Shown: one piece after another, positions 18,690 through 26,241 of the stretch
Layout of the letters: each line of letters begins with the position of its first letter
Numbering within the stretch: the stretch's first letter is position 1
Assembly (NCBI GenBank): GCA_023259375.1
Contig: JAHFQC010000055.1
Location: forward strand, 1 to 35,241
Source: Alphaproteobacteria bacterium
GTDB lineage: Bacteria > Pseudomonadota > Alphaproteobacteria > Micropepsales > Micropepsaceae
Direction of reading: 5' to 3'
DNA length: 35,241 bases
Made by a program: the position numbers and the translations under genes
Notes under the pieces: generated by a model
The model's input: only the letters and a program-made list of their open reading frames with translations
Databases searched by the model: none
What the model was told of the DNA's origin: nothing

Positions 18690-19088
18690 TTAGGGGTTCA
18701 AATTCTCCGGGCCGAACGACATCGGCAGGAGGGTGTCGAGGGTGACGGTCTGTTTGACGCCGGTCGGGTCGGCGAGATGGATCGGCAGATCGGGGCCGGC
18801 GAATTCGCGGAAGCGCTGACGGCAGGCGCCGCACGGGGTGCAGATCTGGCCCTCGGGTCCCATCACCAGCGCTTCGACGATGCGGGTCTCGCCGTCACCG
18901 ACCATGGCCGCAATGGCCGAAGCCTCGGCGCAATTGCCGACCGGATAGGCCGCGTTCTCGACATTGCAGCCGCCATAGAGCTTGCCGTTGGCGCCCTTCA
19001 CCACTGCCCCGACGTGGAACTTCGAATACGGAGCGTAAGCGCGGTCCCGCATGGTGCGGGCCAGAGAGAGCATGTCAGCGTGGCTCAT
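18690..19088 (-). CDS. cdd: Cytidine deaminase (tetrameric, small type)
   Basis: Converts cytidine and deoxycytidine to uridine and deoxyuridine, which DeoA or other phosphorylases then use. It is 132 residues long, the size of the one-zinc homotetramer. NVENAAYPVGNCAE carries zinc ligand Cys53 and catalytic Glu55; PCGACRQ carries Cys86 and Cys89. GTGAG lies about 7 nt before ATG 19088. It is flanked by repeats on both sides within the array: 84 bp to deoA and 209 bp from deoC. Confidence 0.95.
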   Translation of the reverse strand: MSHADMLSLARTMRDRAYAPYSKFHVGAVVKGANGKLYGGCNVENAAYPVGNCAEASAIAAMVGDGETRIVEALVMGPEGQICTPCGACRQRFREFAGPDLPIHLADPTGVKQTVTLDTLLPMSFGPENLNP

Positions 19089-19101
19089 CGTGATCTCACT
19101 T

Positions 19102-19271
19102 TGTCATCCCCGGCGGAGCAAGCGAAGCGCAGCGACGGGAAGGGGACCCAGGTCGTGACACCTGGACGGTATTGGCGACCTAGCACCGAAATCCTTCTTC
19201 AACAGCAAACGAGTTCCACCACCTGGGTCCCCTTCCCCTCCGCCGCTGCGCGGCTTTGGCCGTGGATGACA
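19102..19271. repeat. Large imperfect palindrome between deoC and cdd
   Basis: A 170-bp element that fills most of the deoC-cdd gap. Its outer ends are TGTCATCC and GGATGACA. The inner arms GGGAAGGGGACCCAGGT (19137-19153) and ACCTGGGTCCCCTTCCC (19221-19237) are a perfect 17-bp inverted repeat, with about 67 nt between them. It has no coding capacity. It looks like a dispersed alphaproteobacterial intergenic palindrome or MITE-like element. As RNA it would form a long hairpin within the operon. Confidence 0.8.
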
Positions 19272-19297
19272 GGTGGGGTTACGCTCCGCCGTACCAC

Positions 19298-20227
19298 TCA
19301 CGCCTTATCCAGCGTCTCCACGATGTCGCCCAACAGCCGCGAGGCGCCGATGCGGAACAGGTGCGGCTGGAGCCACTCGTCGCCGAGCACGGTCTGCATG
19401 ATGGTCTGATAGACCGGAACCTCTTTGGCCTTGGAAATGCCGCCCGCCGCCTTGAAGCCGACCTTGTAGCCCGTCGACTGGCGCCAGGCCGCGATCGTCC
19501 GCGCCATGACCAGCGCGAATTCGGGCGTGGCATTGACCGGCTCTTTGCCGGTGGAGGTCTTGATGAAGTCCGCGCCCGCCATCATGCAGGCGACAGACGC
19601 CTTCGCCACATTGGTCAAAGTGCCGAGATCGCCGGTGGCGATGATGGCCTTCAGATGGGCCTTGCCACAGGCTTCGCGGAACGCCCGCACTTCGTCATAA
19701 ACGCCTTGCCAGTTGCCGGTCAGCGCCTTGGAGCGGTCGATGACGATGTCGATTTCCTGCGCGCCGGCTTTCACCGACTCTTCGACTTCCACAATGCGGG
19801 CCTTGAGCGGCGACAGGCCATGCGGGAATCCGGCCGACACTACTGCCAGCGGAATGCCCGAACCGGCCAGGGCTTCGAGCGCCGTGCCGATGAAGGCGTG
19901 ATAGACGCAGACCGCGGCGGTCGTAACGCCGTCGCAGCCCAGCGCCGCCGCCACTTTCGGGCTGACCGGCTGACGGGCCTTGGCGCACAGCGCCTTGACG
20001 CGCTCCGGCGTGTCGTCGCCCGACAGCGTGGTGAGATCGATGCACTGGAGGGCCTGCAACAGCCCCGGCGCCGCGGGCGGCGGGGTCTTTTCCGTGAGCG
20101 CCGCAATCGCACGCGCGATCTCGGCGTCGTCGACCGACTGGGCGGCGATCAGGGCCCCGTCGAATGCCGCGACGGGATTGCGGGCGCCCTCGGGCGCGTT
20201 CGAGGAAATTGGCTGGTTCTCGTGCAT
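19298..20227 (-). CDS. deoC: Deoxyribose-phosphate aldolase
   Basis: Splits 2-deoxyribose-5-phosphate into glyceraldehyde-3-phosphate and acetaldehyde, ending deoxynucleoside catabolism. It is 309 residues long and belongs to the longer DeoC group, with about 50 extra N-terminal residues. CIDLTTLSGDDT opens the barrel. The Schiff-base Lys is in ADFIKTSTGK (Lys223), and the second active-site Lys is in GFKAAGGI (Lys259). The start at MHENQPIS (20227) is preferred to an in-frame start 30 bp upstream. It is the first gene of the five-gene minus-strand array, so the array promoter should lie just upstream. Confidence 0.94.
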   Translation of the reverse strand: MHENQPISSNAPEGARNPVAAFDGALIAAQSVDDAEIARAIAALTEKTPPPAAPGLLQALQCIDLTTLSGDDTPERVKALCAKARQPVSPKVAAALGCDGVTTAAVCVYHAFIGTALEALAGSGIPLAVVSAGFPHGLSPLKARIVEVEESVKAGAQEIDIVIDRSKALTGNWQGVYDEVRAFREACGKAHLKAIIATGDLGTLTNVAKASVACMMAGADFIKTSTGKEPVNATPEFALVMARTIAAWRQSTGYKVGFKAAGGISKAKEVPVYQTIMQTVLGDEWLQPHLFRIGASRLLGDIVETLDKA

Positions 20228-20680
20228 TTCCAGACGCTTCCACTGGGGAAGAACCAAGTCAACCCGCCCGCGACGCAGGGCTTGTGCGCGGTTTCGAGGG
20301 CATTTGAATGCTGTGGAGGAGCCCGATTGCTTTCATCGGGATGTAGCTGAAATGGGCAAACCACCCGCATTCTTCAAGGGGGTGCGGCAGAGTGGTATTC
20401 GGGCAGCGGAGACAAACGCTTAGCCGCTTCTCGGGCGCACGTGGGTCGCAGGTGCAATAATTTCCGGAAGAATAAATTTGGACAGGCCCGCGTTGCCCTT
20501 CCCGCCAACTGCCGTTGCGCGGCTCCGGTTGACGGAAAGGGCTGCGGCGCTCCGAGGAGCACACGCGGCAGCTCGGCTTCGGCAATGTGCCGCCCCCTCC
20601 GGCCCTGCGGGCCACCTCCCCCGCTTTAACCAGAAGCGTGCCGCTCGCAGATTTGAGATCCGCGGGGGAGGAAAGAGAGG
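20228..20680. other. 453-bp intergenic region between bactofilin and deoC
   Basis: No gene is supported. It should contain the promoter of the deoC array. There is a small hairpin, CCCGAT/ATCGGG, at 20322-20340. CCTCCCCCGC (from 20615) and GCGGGGGAGG (20662-20671) are distant inverted arms, and inside them lies the 34-nt repeat at 20634-20667. The GC-rich CCCCCTCCGGCCCTGCGGGC segment looks like another dispersed intergenic repeat. Confidence 0.45.
20634..20667 (-). repeat. 34-nt element after the bactofilin gene (copy A)
   Basis: Shares 29 of 34 bases, without gaps, with 24405-24438. The ends are identical (AAGCGTGCCG and ATCCGCGGGG on the plus strand) and the changes are in the middle. Both copies start 8-14 nt past the stop of a minus-strand gene. 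It can fold with arms CGCAGAT/ATCCGCG (one mismatch). It could be a 3'-end or terminator element, or a small repeat family. Confidence 0.55.
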
Positions 20681-21313
20681 TCAGAACCGGTCGCCGCTCT
20701 GGGCCACGACTTGGCCGTGAAGCTGGACTTCGCCGGTGATGGCGCCGCCGCGTTCGATTTCGATTTCGCCGTACTGGAATTTCCCCGCCAAGCGGCCGGT
20801 GCTGCGCACCACCAGATGACCGGAGACGATCAGCGTGCCTTCGAACACACCTTCGACTTCGGCCTCTTCGATTTCCGCCGTGCCCATCAAAACGCCGCCC
20901 GACGAGATCACCAGTTTGCGCGCCCGCACATCGCCTTCGATGCTGCCTTCGACCCGCAGCATATCGCACTGCATGTTGCCTTTCAGCGAGACACCTGCCC
21001 CGGCCACCAGCATCGCTGCATTCGGCGACGGCGGAACGGCGGGCTTCGCTGCCGCGACCGGCGCACGGACCGGTTCGACTGCCTCGACCACTGGCGCTGA
21101 CGGTGGTGGCGGCGCGGCTGGTGCAGCGGCCGGAACGGCAACTCGTACCGGCGCGACGGCAGACCTTGGCGCCACGACCGGGCGCTCCGGTGCTTGCACC
21201 TGCGGACGCAGGACGGGCCGCGGCGGCAGCACCTCGCGCCTTGGTTCCGGTTGTGGTGGCGCGGCGCGGAACCCTTCGTGCTCTGACTCCTTGGCGCGAT
21301 TGAAGATCGTCAT
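20681..21313 (-). CDS. Bactofilin with long proline-rich N-terminus
   Basis: Polymer-forming cytoskeletal protein of 210 residues. The bactofilin beta-helix domain covers about residues 100-205: VSLKGNMQCDMLRVEGSIEGDV..., with repeated short beta turns ending GEVQLHGQVV. The N-terminal 95 residues are unstructured and rich in Pro, Ala and Arg, longer than in many bactofilins, and may attach to the membrane or to partners. Such proteins localise cell-wall or stalk enzymes; no wall enzyme is adjacent here. It is divergent from amtB. Confidence 0.9.
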   Translation of the reverse strand: MTIFNRAKESEHEGFRAAPPQPEPRREVLPPRPVLRPQVQAPERPVVAPRSAVAPVRVAVPAAAPAAPPPPSAPVVEAVEPVRAPVAAAKPAVPPSPNAAMLVAGAGVSLKGNMQCDMLRVEGSIEGDVRARKLVISSGGVLMGTAEIEEAEVEGVFEGTLIVSGHLVVRSTGRLAGKFQYGEIEIERGGAITGEVQLHGQVVAQSGDRF

Positions 21314-21612
21314 GTCCCCCTCCTATGACTGATCGCTACTGACAACGCTTACATATCTAAATCCGTGTCGGACCGTTACTCAAAGTTGCAGTTGTCGTTA
21401 ATTTCAGCACTTGAACCGGATATATAATATAATAACCGACTAAACCGGGGTGCTTAGCCCAGTTTATAAGCTGTCTGCCTCAAAATGTGCTTTACATTTG
21501 TGCAGATACGATAATTGCCAGTTTCAACGGCAAAGTGCCGCGTTGCAGGCGCTGCCCAGTTTTGCAACCTGCCCGGTCCATAAGCAGAAGAACGTCTCTG
21601 GAGGGCAAATAC
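21314..21612. promoter_or_regulatory. Divergent bactofilin/amtB control region
   Basis: A 299-bp gap with an AT-rich centre, TATATAATATAATAACC, at 21421-21437 that could supply -10 boxes in either direction. Next to it, TAAACCGGG and CCCAGTTTA (21441-21466) form an inverted repeat with one mismatch. GGAGG at 21599-21603 is the amtB Shine-Dalgarno. I looked for a sigma-54 TGGCAC-N5-TTGC promoter, expected for nitrogen control, and found no good match. Confidence 0.4.
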
Positions 21613-22830
21613 ATGATCAACGGAGCCGATACCGCCTGGCTGATGGTGTCCAGCGCCTTGGTGCTGATGATGATGCTACCGGCCTTGGGCTTCTTTTACG
21701 CGGGGCTGGTGCAAGCCAAGAACATCCTGTCGGTGCTGTTCCAGACCTTCGCCATCGCGGCGATCGTTTCGCTGATGTGGTTCGCGTTCGTCTATTCGGA
21801 AGCGTTCAGCGGCTCCGGTGCATGGATCGGCGATCTGAAAGCGGTGTTCCTGCAGAACTTGCCTCGCACGGCCGCGCATCCGGGCACGTCCATTCCCGAA
21901 AGCGTGTTCGTGATGTTCCAGATGACGTTCGCGATCATCACGCCCGGCCTGATTATCGGCGCGTATGTCGAGCGCATCAAATTCGGCGCGGTGCTGATGT
22001 TCTCGGCGCTGTGGCTGGTGCTGGTTTATGCGCCGGTGTGCCATTGGGTTTGGGGCGGCGGTTATTTCGCCCAACTCGGCGCGATGGATTTCGCCGGCGG
22101 TATCGTGGTGCATCTGACGGCCGGCATCTCTGCCCTCCTCGCGGCCGCAATGCTCGGGCCACGCCATGGCTTTCCGCATTCGGTGCAGCCGCCGCATGCG
22201 CCTTGGATGGTGATGGTCGGCGCCGCCTTCCTGTGGGTCGGCTGGTTTGGCTTCAATGCGGGCAGCGCCCTGAAAGCAGGCAGCGATGCGGGCATGACCA
22301 TGCTGGCGACGCATCTGGCGGCCGCAACGGCAACCTGCGTCTGGATCGCGATCGAATGGATCAAGTTCGGCAAGCCCTCGCTGGTCGGTGCCGTAACGGG
22401 TGCCGTAGCGGGTCTGGCCACGATCACCCCGGCTTCCGGCTATGTCGGACCGCTGGGCGCGGTGGCCCTGGGCGTCTGCGGCGGGCTCGTCTGCTACGGC
22501 GCGGTGCTGGTGGTGAAGCGGCGCTGGAAAGTCGACGATGCCCTCGACGTGCTCGGCGTTCATGGCGTCGGCGGGGCGCTCGGCAGCCTGCTGGTACCGT
22601 TCGCGGCCGGGCTCGGCGTCGGCGGCACCGCGTTGGCCCGCCCGGTCCTGGCCCAGTTCGGTGTTCAAATCGAAACCGTCATCGTCACAGGCCTCTGGTC
22701 TGCGGCCGCAACTTTCCTCATTATCACCCTTGTCAAAGCCGTCGCCGGATGGCGGATCGACCGCGAGCAGGAGATCCAAGGCCTGGATTTCTCCAGCCAC
22801 GGCGAGACCGGCTACAACATGAATGGGTGA
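21613..22830 (+). CDS. amtB: Ammonium transporter
   Basis: Trimeric inner-membrane ammonium channel of 405 residues with about 11 helices. The pore residues are visible: Asp159 in AMDFAGG, and the twin His at 167 (VVHLTAG) and 317 (GVHGVGG). The Phe-gate region is in helices 3 and 5. No cleaved signal peptide is obvious; the protein begins MINGADTAWL. GGAGG lies 9 nt before ATG 21613; the frame is open upstream but without family sequence. The gene is followed after 10 bp by glnK, the classic pair, in which the PII protein blocks the channel when nitrogen is plentiful. Confidence 0.95.
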   Translation: MINGADTAWLMVSSALVLMMMLPALGFFYAGLVQAKNILSVLFQTFAIAAIVSLMWFAFVYSEAFSGSGAWIGDLKAVFLQNLPRTAAHPGTSIPESVFVMFQMTFAIITPGLIIGAYVERIKFGAVLMFSALWLVLVYAPVCHWVWGGGYFAQLGAMDFAGGIVVHLTAGISALLAAAMLGPRHGFPHSVQPPHAPWMVMVGAAFLWVGWFGFNAGSALKAGSDAGMTMLATHLAAATATCVWIAIEWIKFGKPSLVGAVTGAVAGLATITPASGYVGPLGAVALGVCGGLVCYGAVLVVKRRWKVDDALDVLGVHGVGGALGSLLVPFAAGLGVGGTALARPVLAQFGVQIETVIVTGLWSAAATFLIITLVKAVAGWRIDREQEIQGLDFSSHGETGYNMNG

Positions 22831-22840
22831 GGACAAACGC

Positions 22841-23179
22841 ATGAAACTCGTGATCGCGATTATCCAGCCGCACCGGCTCGACATGGTGCGGGACGCGCTC
22901 CTCGCCACCGGCACCGAAGGCATGACGGTTTCGGAAGTGCGCGGCTACGGCCGCCAGAAAGGCCATAAGGAAGTCTATCGCGGCGCCGAATACACCATCA
23001 GCTTCATTCCCAAACTGAAGCTGGAAGTGGCGGTGCCCGACGAGCGCGTCGAAGCCGTGGTCGAGGCGATCCGCAAAGGCGCCTACACCGGCAAAATCGG
23101 CGACGGCAAAATCTTCGTCGCCGACCTCGAAGCCGCCCTGCGCGTCCGCACCGGCGAACGGGACAACGACGCGCTGTAG
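22841..23179 (+). CDS. glnK: PII nitrogen regulatory protein GlnK
   Basis: Trimeric signal protein of exactly 112 residues. The T-loop is complete, with uridylylation site Tyr51 in YRGAEYTIS and the GRQKGHKEVY arm before it. GKIGDGKIFV (84-93) is the ATP/2-oxoglutarate B-loop. The start MKLVIAIIQP (22841) is chosen over an in-frame ATG 18 bp upstream that overlaps the amtB stop. It is co-transcribed with amtB, so it is called GlnK rather than GlnB. It would control AmtB and other nitrogen enzymes. Confidence 0.94.
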   Translation: MKLVIAIIQPHRLDMVRDALLATGTEGMTVSEVRGYGRQKGHKEVYRGAEYTISFIPKLKLEVAVPDERVEAVVEAIRKGAYTGKIGDGKIFVADLEAALRVRTGERDNDAL

Positions 23180-23196
23180 TCTTTCGCTATTTATAT

Positions 23197-23228
23197 CGTC
23201 ATGACCGGCCTCCGAGCCGGCCATCCAG
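23197..23228 (-). repeat. REP-like palindrome, first of an inverted pair
   Basis: A 32-nt element whose reverse complement matches the copies at 18657 and 23270 with few mismatches. It lies just after glnK, facing the second copy 41 nt away. Together they could fold into one long stem that ends transcription from both convergent genes. Confidence 0.75.
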
Positions 23229-23269
23229 TGTCGACTACATTCCCGCGCTACTCCAGATTTCGCCACCGC

Positions 23270-23301
23270 CTGGATGGTCGGCTCGGGGGCCGGCCATGAC
23301 G
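23270..23301 (+). repeat. REP-like palindrome, second of an inverted pair
   Basis: A 32-nt element with one mismatch to the copy at 18657-18688 and inverted relative to 23197-23228. The pair occupies the gap between the convergent glnK and membrane-protein genes, as in a BIME, and is a likely bidirectional terminator or mRNA-end protector. Confidence 0.75.
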
Positions 23302-23333
23302 AATGGGGGGCGATGAGCGTCCGGTTTGCGCCG

Positions 23334-24284
23334 CTAGAACACGCTGGGCGCGTCGGACATCGTGAGTTCGTTGTACGCCTTGGCCTGGGCGCCCGATCCC
23401 AGGCCCATTCCGAGAATGCGCTCGACCGCATTGATCAAGGACGTGACGATCAGCATTGCGGGCATTCCCTGCAGCGCCAATGTAAGGGCGCGAGCATTTC
23501 GAACGCCGCCCGGTATCATCAGCTTGTTCGCGTAGTGCTGAACGATCGCAATCGCGATTGCCATCGGAATGGTCACGCCAAGCCAGATCGCAAGAATACG
23601 CCAGAAATTGCTGCGCGAAAGACGCCAGGCGCGACCGAAATTGATCTGTTCCTCGGCCACCACCACGGCCGGGAGGAAAAAGGTCAGGCGCGTCATCACG
23701 TAGAGAAATGCGGCAAACTCAGCCAGCCCGACGAGTACCAGTCCGATCAGAACCAGCGGCGACGGGCACAGTCCAGGTGCAATCGCGCACATCATGACGT
23801 TCTGCAGCGGATTGGTCAGCAAGTTGGTCCACGGCGTGCCGGCCGCCGGCAGCGGCATCCCAAATGCGAAAGAGGCGCCGATGAATATCCCCAGCAGCAC
23901 CGCAACGAGCGCCACCATGATCAGATCGATGGCGATGTAGGCCGCGATCATCCGCAGTGCCGCCGGCCCGAACGAGAAATAGGCGAAGCCCGGCTGGCGC
24001 CGCTCCAAGGCGATTGCTATCACGCCGGCCACGGCCATGCCTTCGAACACCGCCTCGACCAGCATACTCAGCGGCGTCATGCCGAAAACACTGCCAAACG
24101 CCGCCCCTGCGGTCTTCGCCGTGAGTCCGCCGTGCAGCTGAATGTTGAGATATTCGACCAGCGTCAGTAGCGCGATCATCGCCAGTGTCGGCAGCCACGC
24201 TGCGCCGATCACCGCCCCCAGACGTCCGAAGCCAAACCGATACCCCGCAACAACCGCTCTTTCGACGGTGACTTTTTCGTCCAT
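23334..24284 (-). CDS. Multi-pass membrane protein of unknown function
   Basis: 316 residues with about six hydrophobic segments. The RAWRLSRSNFWRILAIWLG stretch near the C-terminal third recalls the glycerophosphodiester-phosphodiesterase membrane-domain (YciC-like) fold, where an amphipathic motif precedes a helix; this is a weak resemblance. There is no catalytic domain, so it is not an enzyme of that type. A run of six G ends 5 nt before ATG 24284, which decides the start over one 36 bp upstream. It is convergent with glnK and lies downstream of pit on the same strand, 161 bp away. Confidence 0.6.
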   Translation of the reverse strand: MDEKVTVERAVVAGYRFGFGRLGAVIGAAWLPTLAMIALLTLVEYLNIQLHGGLTAKTAGAAFGSVFGMTPLSMLVEAVFEGMAVAGVIAIALERRQPGFAYFSFGPAALRMIAAYIAIDLIMVALVAVLLGIFIGASFAFGMPLPAAGTPWTNLLTNPLQNVMMCAIAPGLCPSPLVLIGLVLVGLAEFAAFLYVMTRLTFFLPAVVVAEEQINFGRAWRLSRSNFWRILAIWLGVTIPMAIAIAIVQHYANKLMIPGGVRNARALTLALQGMPAMLIVTSLINAVERILGMGLGSGAQAKAYNELTMSDAPSVF

Positions 24285-24404
24285 GTCAGCCCCCCGCTGC
24301 CAGGCCGGAACACCGGCCACCGCCGATCTTCAACCTTCCCGGTCGTTAAAGCCAATAGAAATCGGAGGACGCGCGCTTTGCACGACCTCCGATTCCATTT
24401 CTGA

Positions 24405-24438
24405 AAGCGTGCCGTTCTCGGATTTTCGATCCGCGGGG
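24405..24438 (-). repeat. 34-nt element after the pit gene (copy B)
   Basis: Copy of the element at 20634-20667 (29 of 34 identical). It begins 7 nt past the pit stop on the minus strand. It folds with CGGAT/ATCCG around a 5-nt loop. See copy A. Confidence 0.55.
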
Positions 24439-24445
24439 AGTTTCT

Positions 24446-26068
24446 CTACACGAACTGGCGCAACACGACGTAGAGGCCTCCGGCGATGAGCATGGCGGCG
24501 GGGAGCGTCAGGATCCAGGCACTGACAATCGATTTGACCGTCGACCATTGCAGGCCCGAGCCGTTCGCCGCCATCGTTCCGGCAACACCGCTGGACAGAA
24601 TGTGCGTGGTCGAAACCGGCAGGCCGTAGAACTCGGCGGCACCGATCGTGGCGGCAGCGACGATCTCGGCGGATGCGCCTTGGGCATAAGTCAGATGCTG
24701 TTTGCCGATGCGCTCGCCCACCGTGACGACGATGCGTCTCCAGCCGACCATGGTGCCGAGGCCGAGCGCAATCGCGACACACACCTTCACCCATAACGGA
24801 ATGAAGCGCGTGCCGGCGTTGAGATCGCTGGCATAGGTTTTCAAAGTCGAGGTTTCCGCCGCCGCGAACGTGGCGCCCGCTTTCGGCAACAAGCGAATGG
24901 CGTCGGAGGTGAGATACATGTCGTTGCGCACGTTGGGCGTCACGGTGGCGGGAATGCGGGCCACGGCGCCGTAGTTCTTCACATTCTTGGCGATCTCGCC
25001 GGAGAGGACGCCGAGACCGGCGAATACCTCTGGCTTGTTGATCTGTTTGGACCGCAGAGCATCGCCGACCGTTTTGCGCGCGGTGTCGGGCGTCATCGGC
25101 GGAGCACCATTGGCATGCGTGGTGAAGACATGCTGCGCGGCGAGCGAGGACTGCACGAAAGCCGGCGTTTCGGCATCGGTCATGGTGCGATTGAGAGCAT
25201 AGGCGGTAGGCGCGGCGCCGATCAGGATCAGCATGATCAGGCCCATGCCCTTCTGACCGTCATTGCCGCCGTGGGCGAAGGAGACGCCGGTGCAGGTCAG
25301 GATGAGAACGCCGCGGATCCACCACGGCGGCGGCGCAGCGGTCTTCGGCTCCTGATATAGCTTGGGCACACGCACCAGATACTTCATCACCAGCAGCAAC
25401 AGCGCGGCGAACACGAACCCCATCAGCGGACTGAACAACAGTGCGCGAGCGACATTCCAGGCCTGGGACCAATCCACGCCCGAAGTCGCCTGCCCGGCCG
25501 GTGCCATCAACTGATTGGCCAGACCGACGCCCATGATCGAGCCGATCAGTGCGTGGCTGGAACTGTTGGGAATGCCGAGCGCCCAGGTACCGAGATTCCA
25601 CACGATCGCGGCGATCAACAGCGAGAAGATCATCGCATAGCCGGCGGTGTTGCCGACCTGCAGGATCAACTCGACGGGTAACAGCGTAATGATGCCGTAC
25701 GCCACCGCGCCGGTCGAAACCATCACACCAAGGAAGTTGAACGCCCCCGACCAGATCACAGCCACCAGCGGCGGCATCGAGTGGGTGTAGATCACCGTCG
25801 CGACGGCGTTGGCGGTGTCGTGAAAACCGTTGACGAACTCGAACCCCAAGGCGATCAGCAACGCGAGACCGAGCAGCGCGAACACGCCGAACGCGATGGT
25901 CTCGTGCACCGATTGTATGTCGGTGACCAAACCATGCACGCCGTACCCGATCCCCGCAGCCAACAGACAGAAGAAGACGATCACCGTGGTCCGGCCGGGG
26001 CGCTGGTCGAGCTTGGGCTTGGGCGGAGCAGGAACGTAAAGGTCGGTCGTGCCGGAAACGGCGTCCAT
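24446..26068 (-). CDS. pitA: Pit-family inorganic phosphate permease
   Basis: Inner-membrane proton/metal-phosphate symporter of 540 residues with about ten helices. The N-terminal family motif is FVNGFHDTANAVATVIYT, and the inverted C-terminal repeat has EFYGLPVSTTHILSSGVAGT. GIPNSSSHALIGSI is the internal signature. A hydrophilic middle loop of about 170 residues joins the halves. GGGGG sits 5 nt before ATG 26068; in-frame ATGs upstream lack such a site. No PhoU-like (DUF47) partner is adjacent. Phosphate import would supply the phosphorylases of the salvage pathway (inference). Confidence 0.92.
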   Translation of the reverse strand: MDAVSGTTDLYVPAPPKPKLDQRPGRTTVIVFFCLLAAGIGYGVHGLVTDIQSVHETIAFGVFALLGLALLIALGFEFVNGFHDTANAVATVIYTHSMPPLVAVIWSGAFNFLGVMVSTGAVAYGIITLLPVELILQVGNTAGYAMIFSLLIAAIVWNLGTWALGIPNSSSHALIGSIMGVGLANQLMAPAGQATSGVDWSQAWNVARALLFSPLMGFVFAALLLLVMKYLVRVPKLYQEPKTAAPPPWWIRGVLILTCTGVSFAHGGNDGQKGMGLIMLILIGAAPTAYALNRTMTDAETPAFVQSSLAAQHVFTTHANGAPPMTPDTARKTVGDALRSKQINKPEVFAGLGVLSGEIAKNVKNYGAVARIPATVTPNVRNDMYLTSDAIRLLPKAGATFAAAETSTLKTYASDLNAGTRFIPLWVKVCVAIALGLGTMVGWRRIVVTVGERIGKQHLTYAQGASAEIVAAATIGAAEFYGLPVSTTHILSSGVAGTMAANGSGLQWSTVKSIVSAWILTLPAAMLIAGGLYVVLRQFV

Positions 26069-26241
26069 CGGAACCCCCATCGTTTGGTGCGAATGCGGAT
26101 TAGTCGCCAACTAAGGTGAAGGACGCCGACGAAGGTTTTGTGACGAAGCGGCAGCAACATTTCCGCCCTCTGGAAAAGGGTTGGCGCGCGTTCTTAACGC
26201 AGCGGCCGTATAACCACCGGCCGGATCAATCGGGGAATCGG

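Noticed and set aside
20322..20340. Hairpin CCCGAT/ATCGGG upstream of deoC as a terminator or riboswitch
   Set aside because: Short stem with no T-run and no wider structure to support a call.
21481..21612. Sigma-54 promoter for amtB
   Set aside because: Several TTGC occurrences were checked; none has GG at the required distance upstream.
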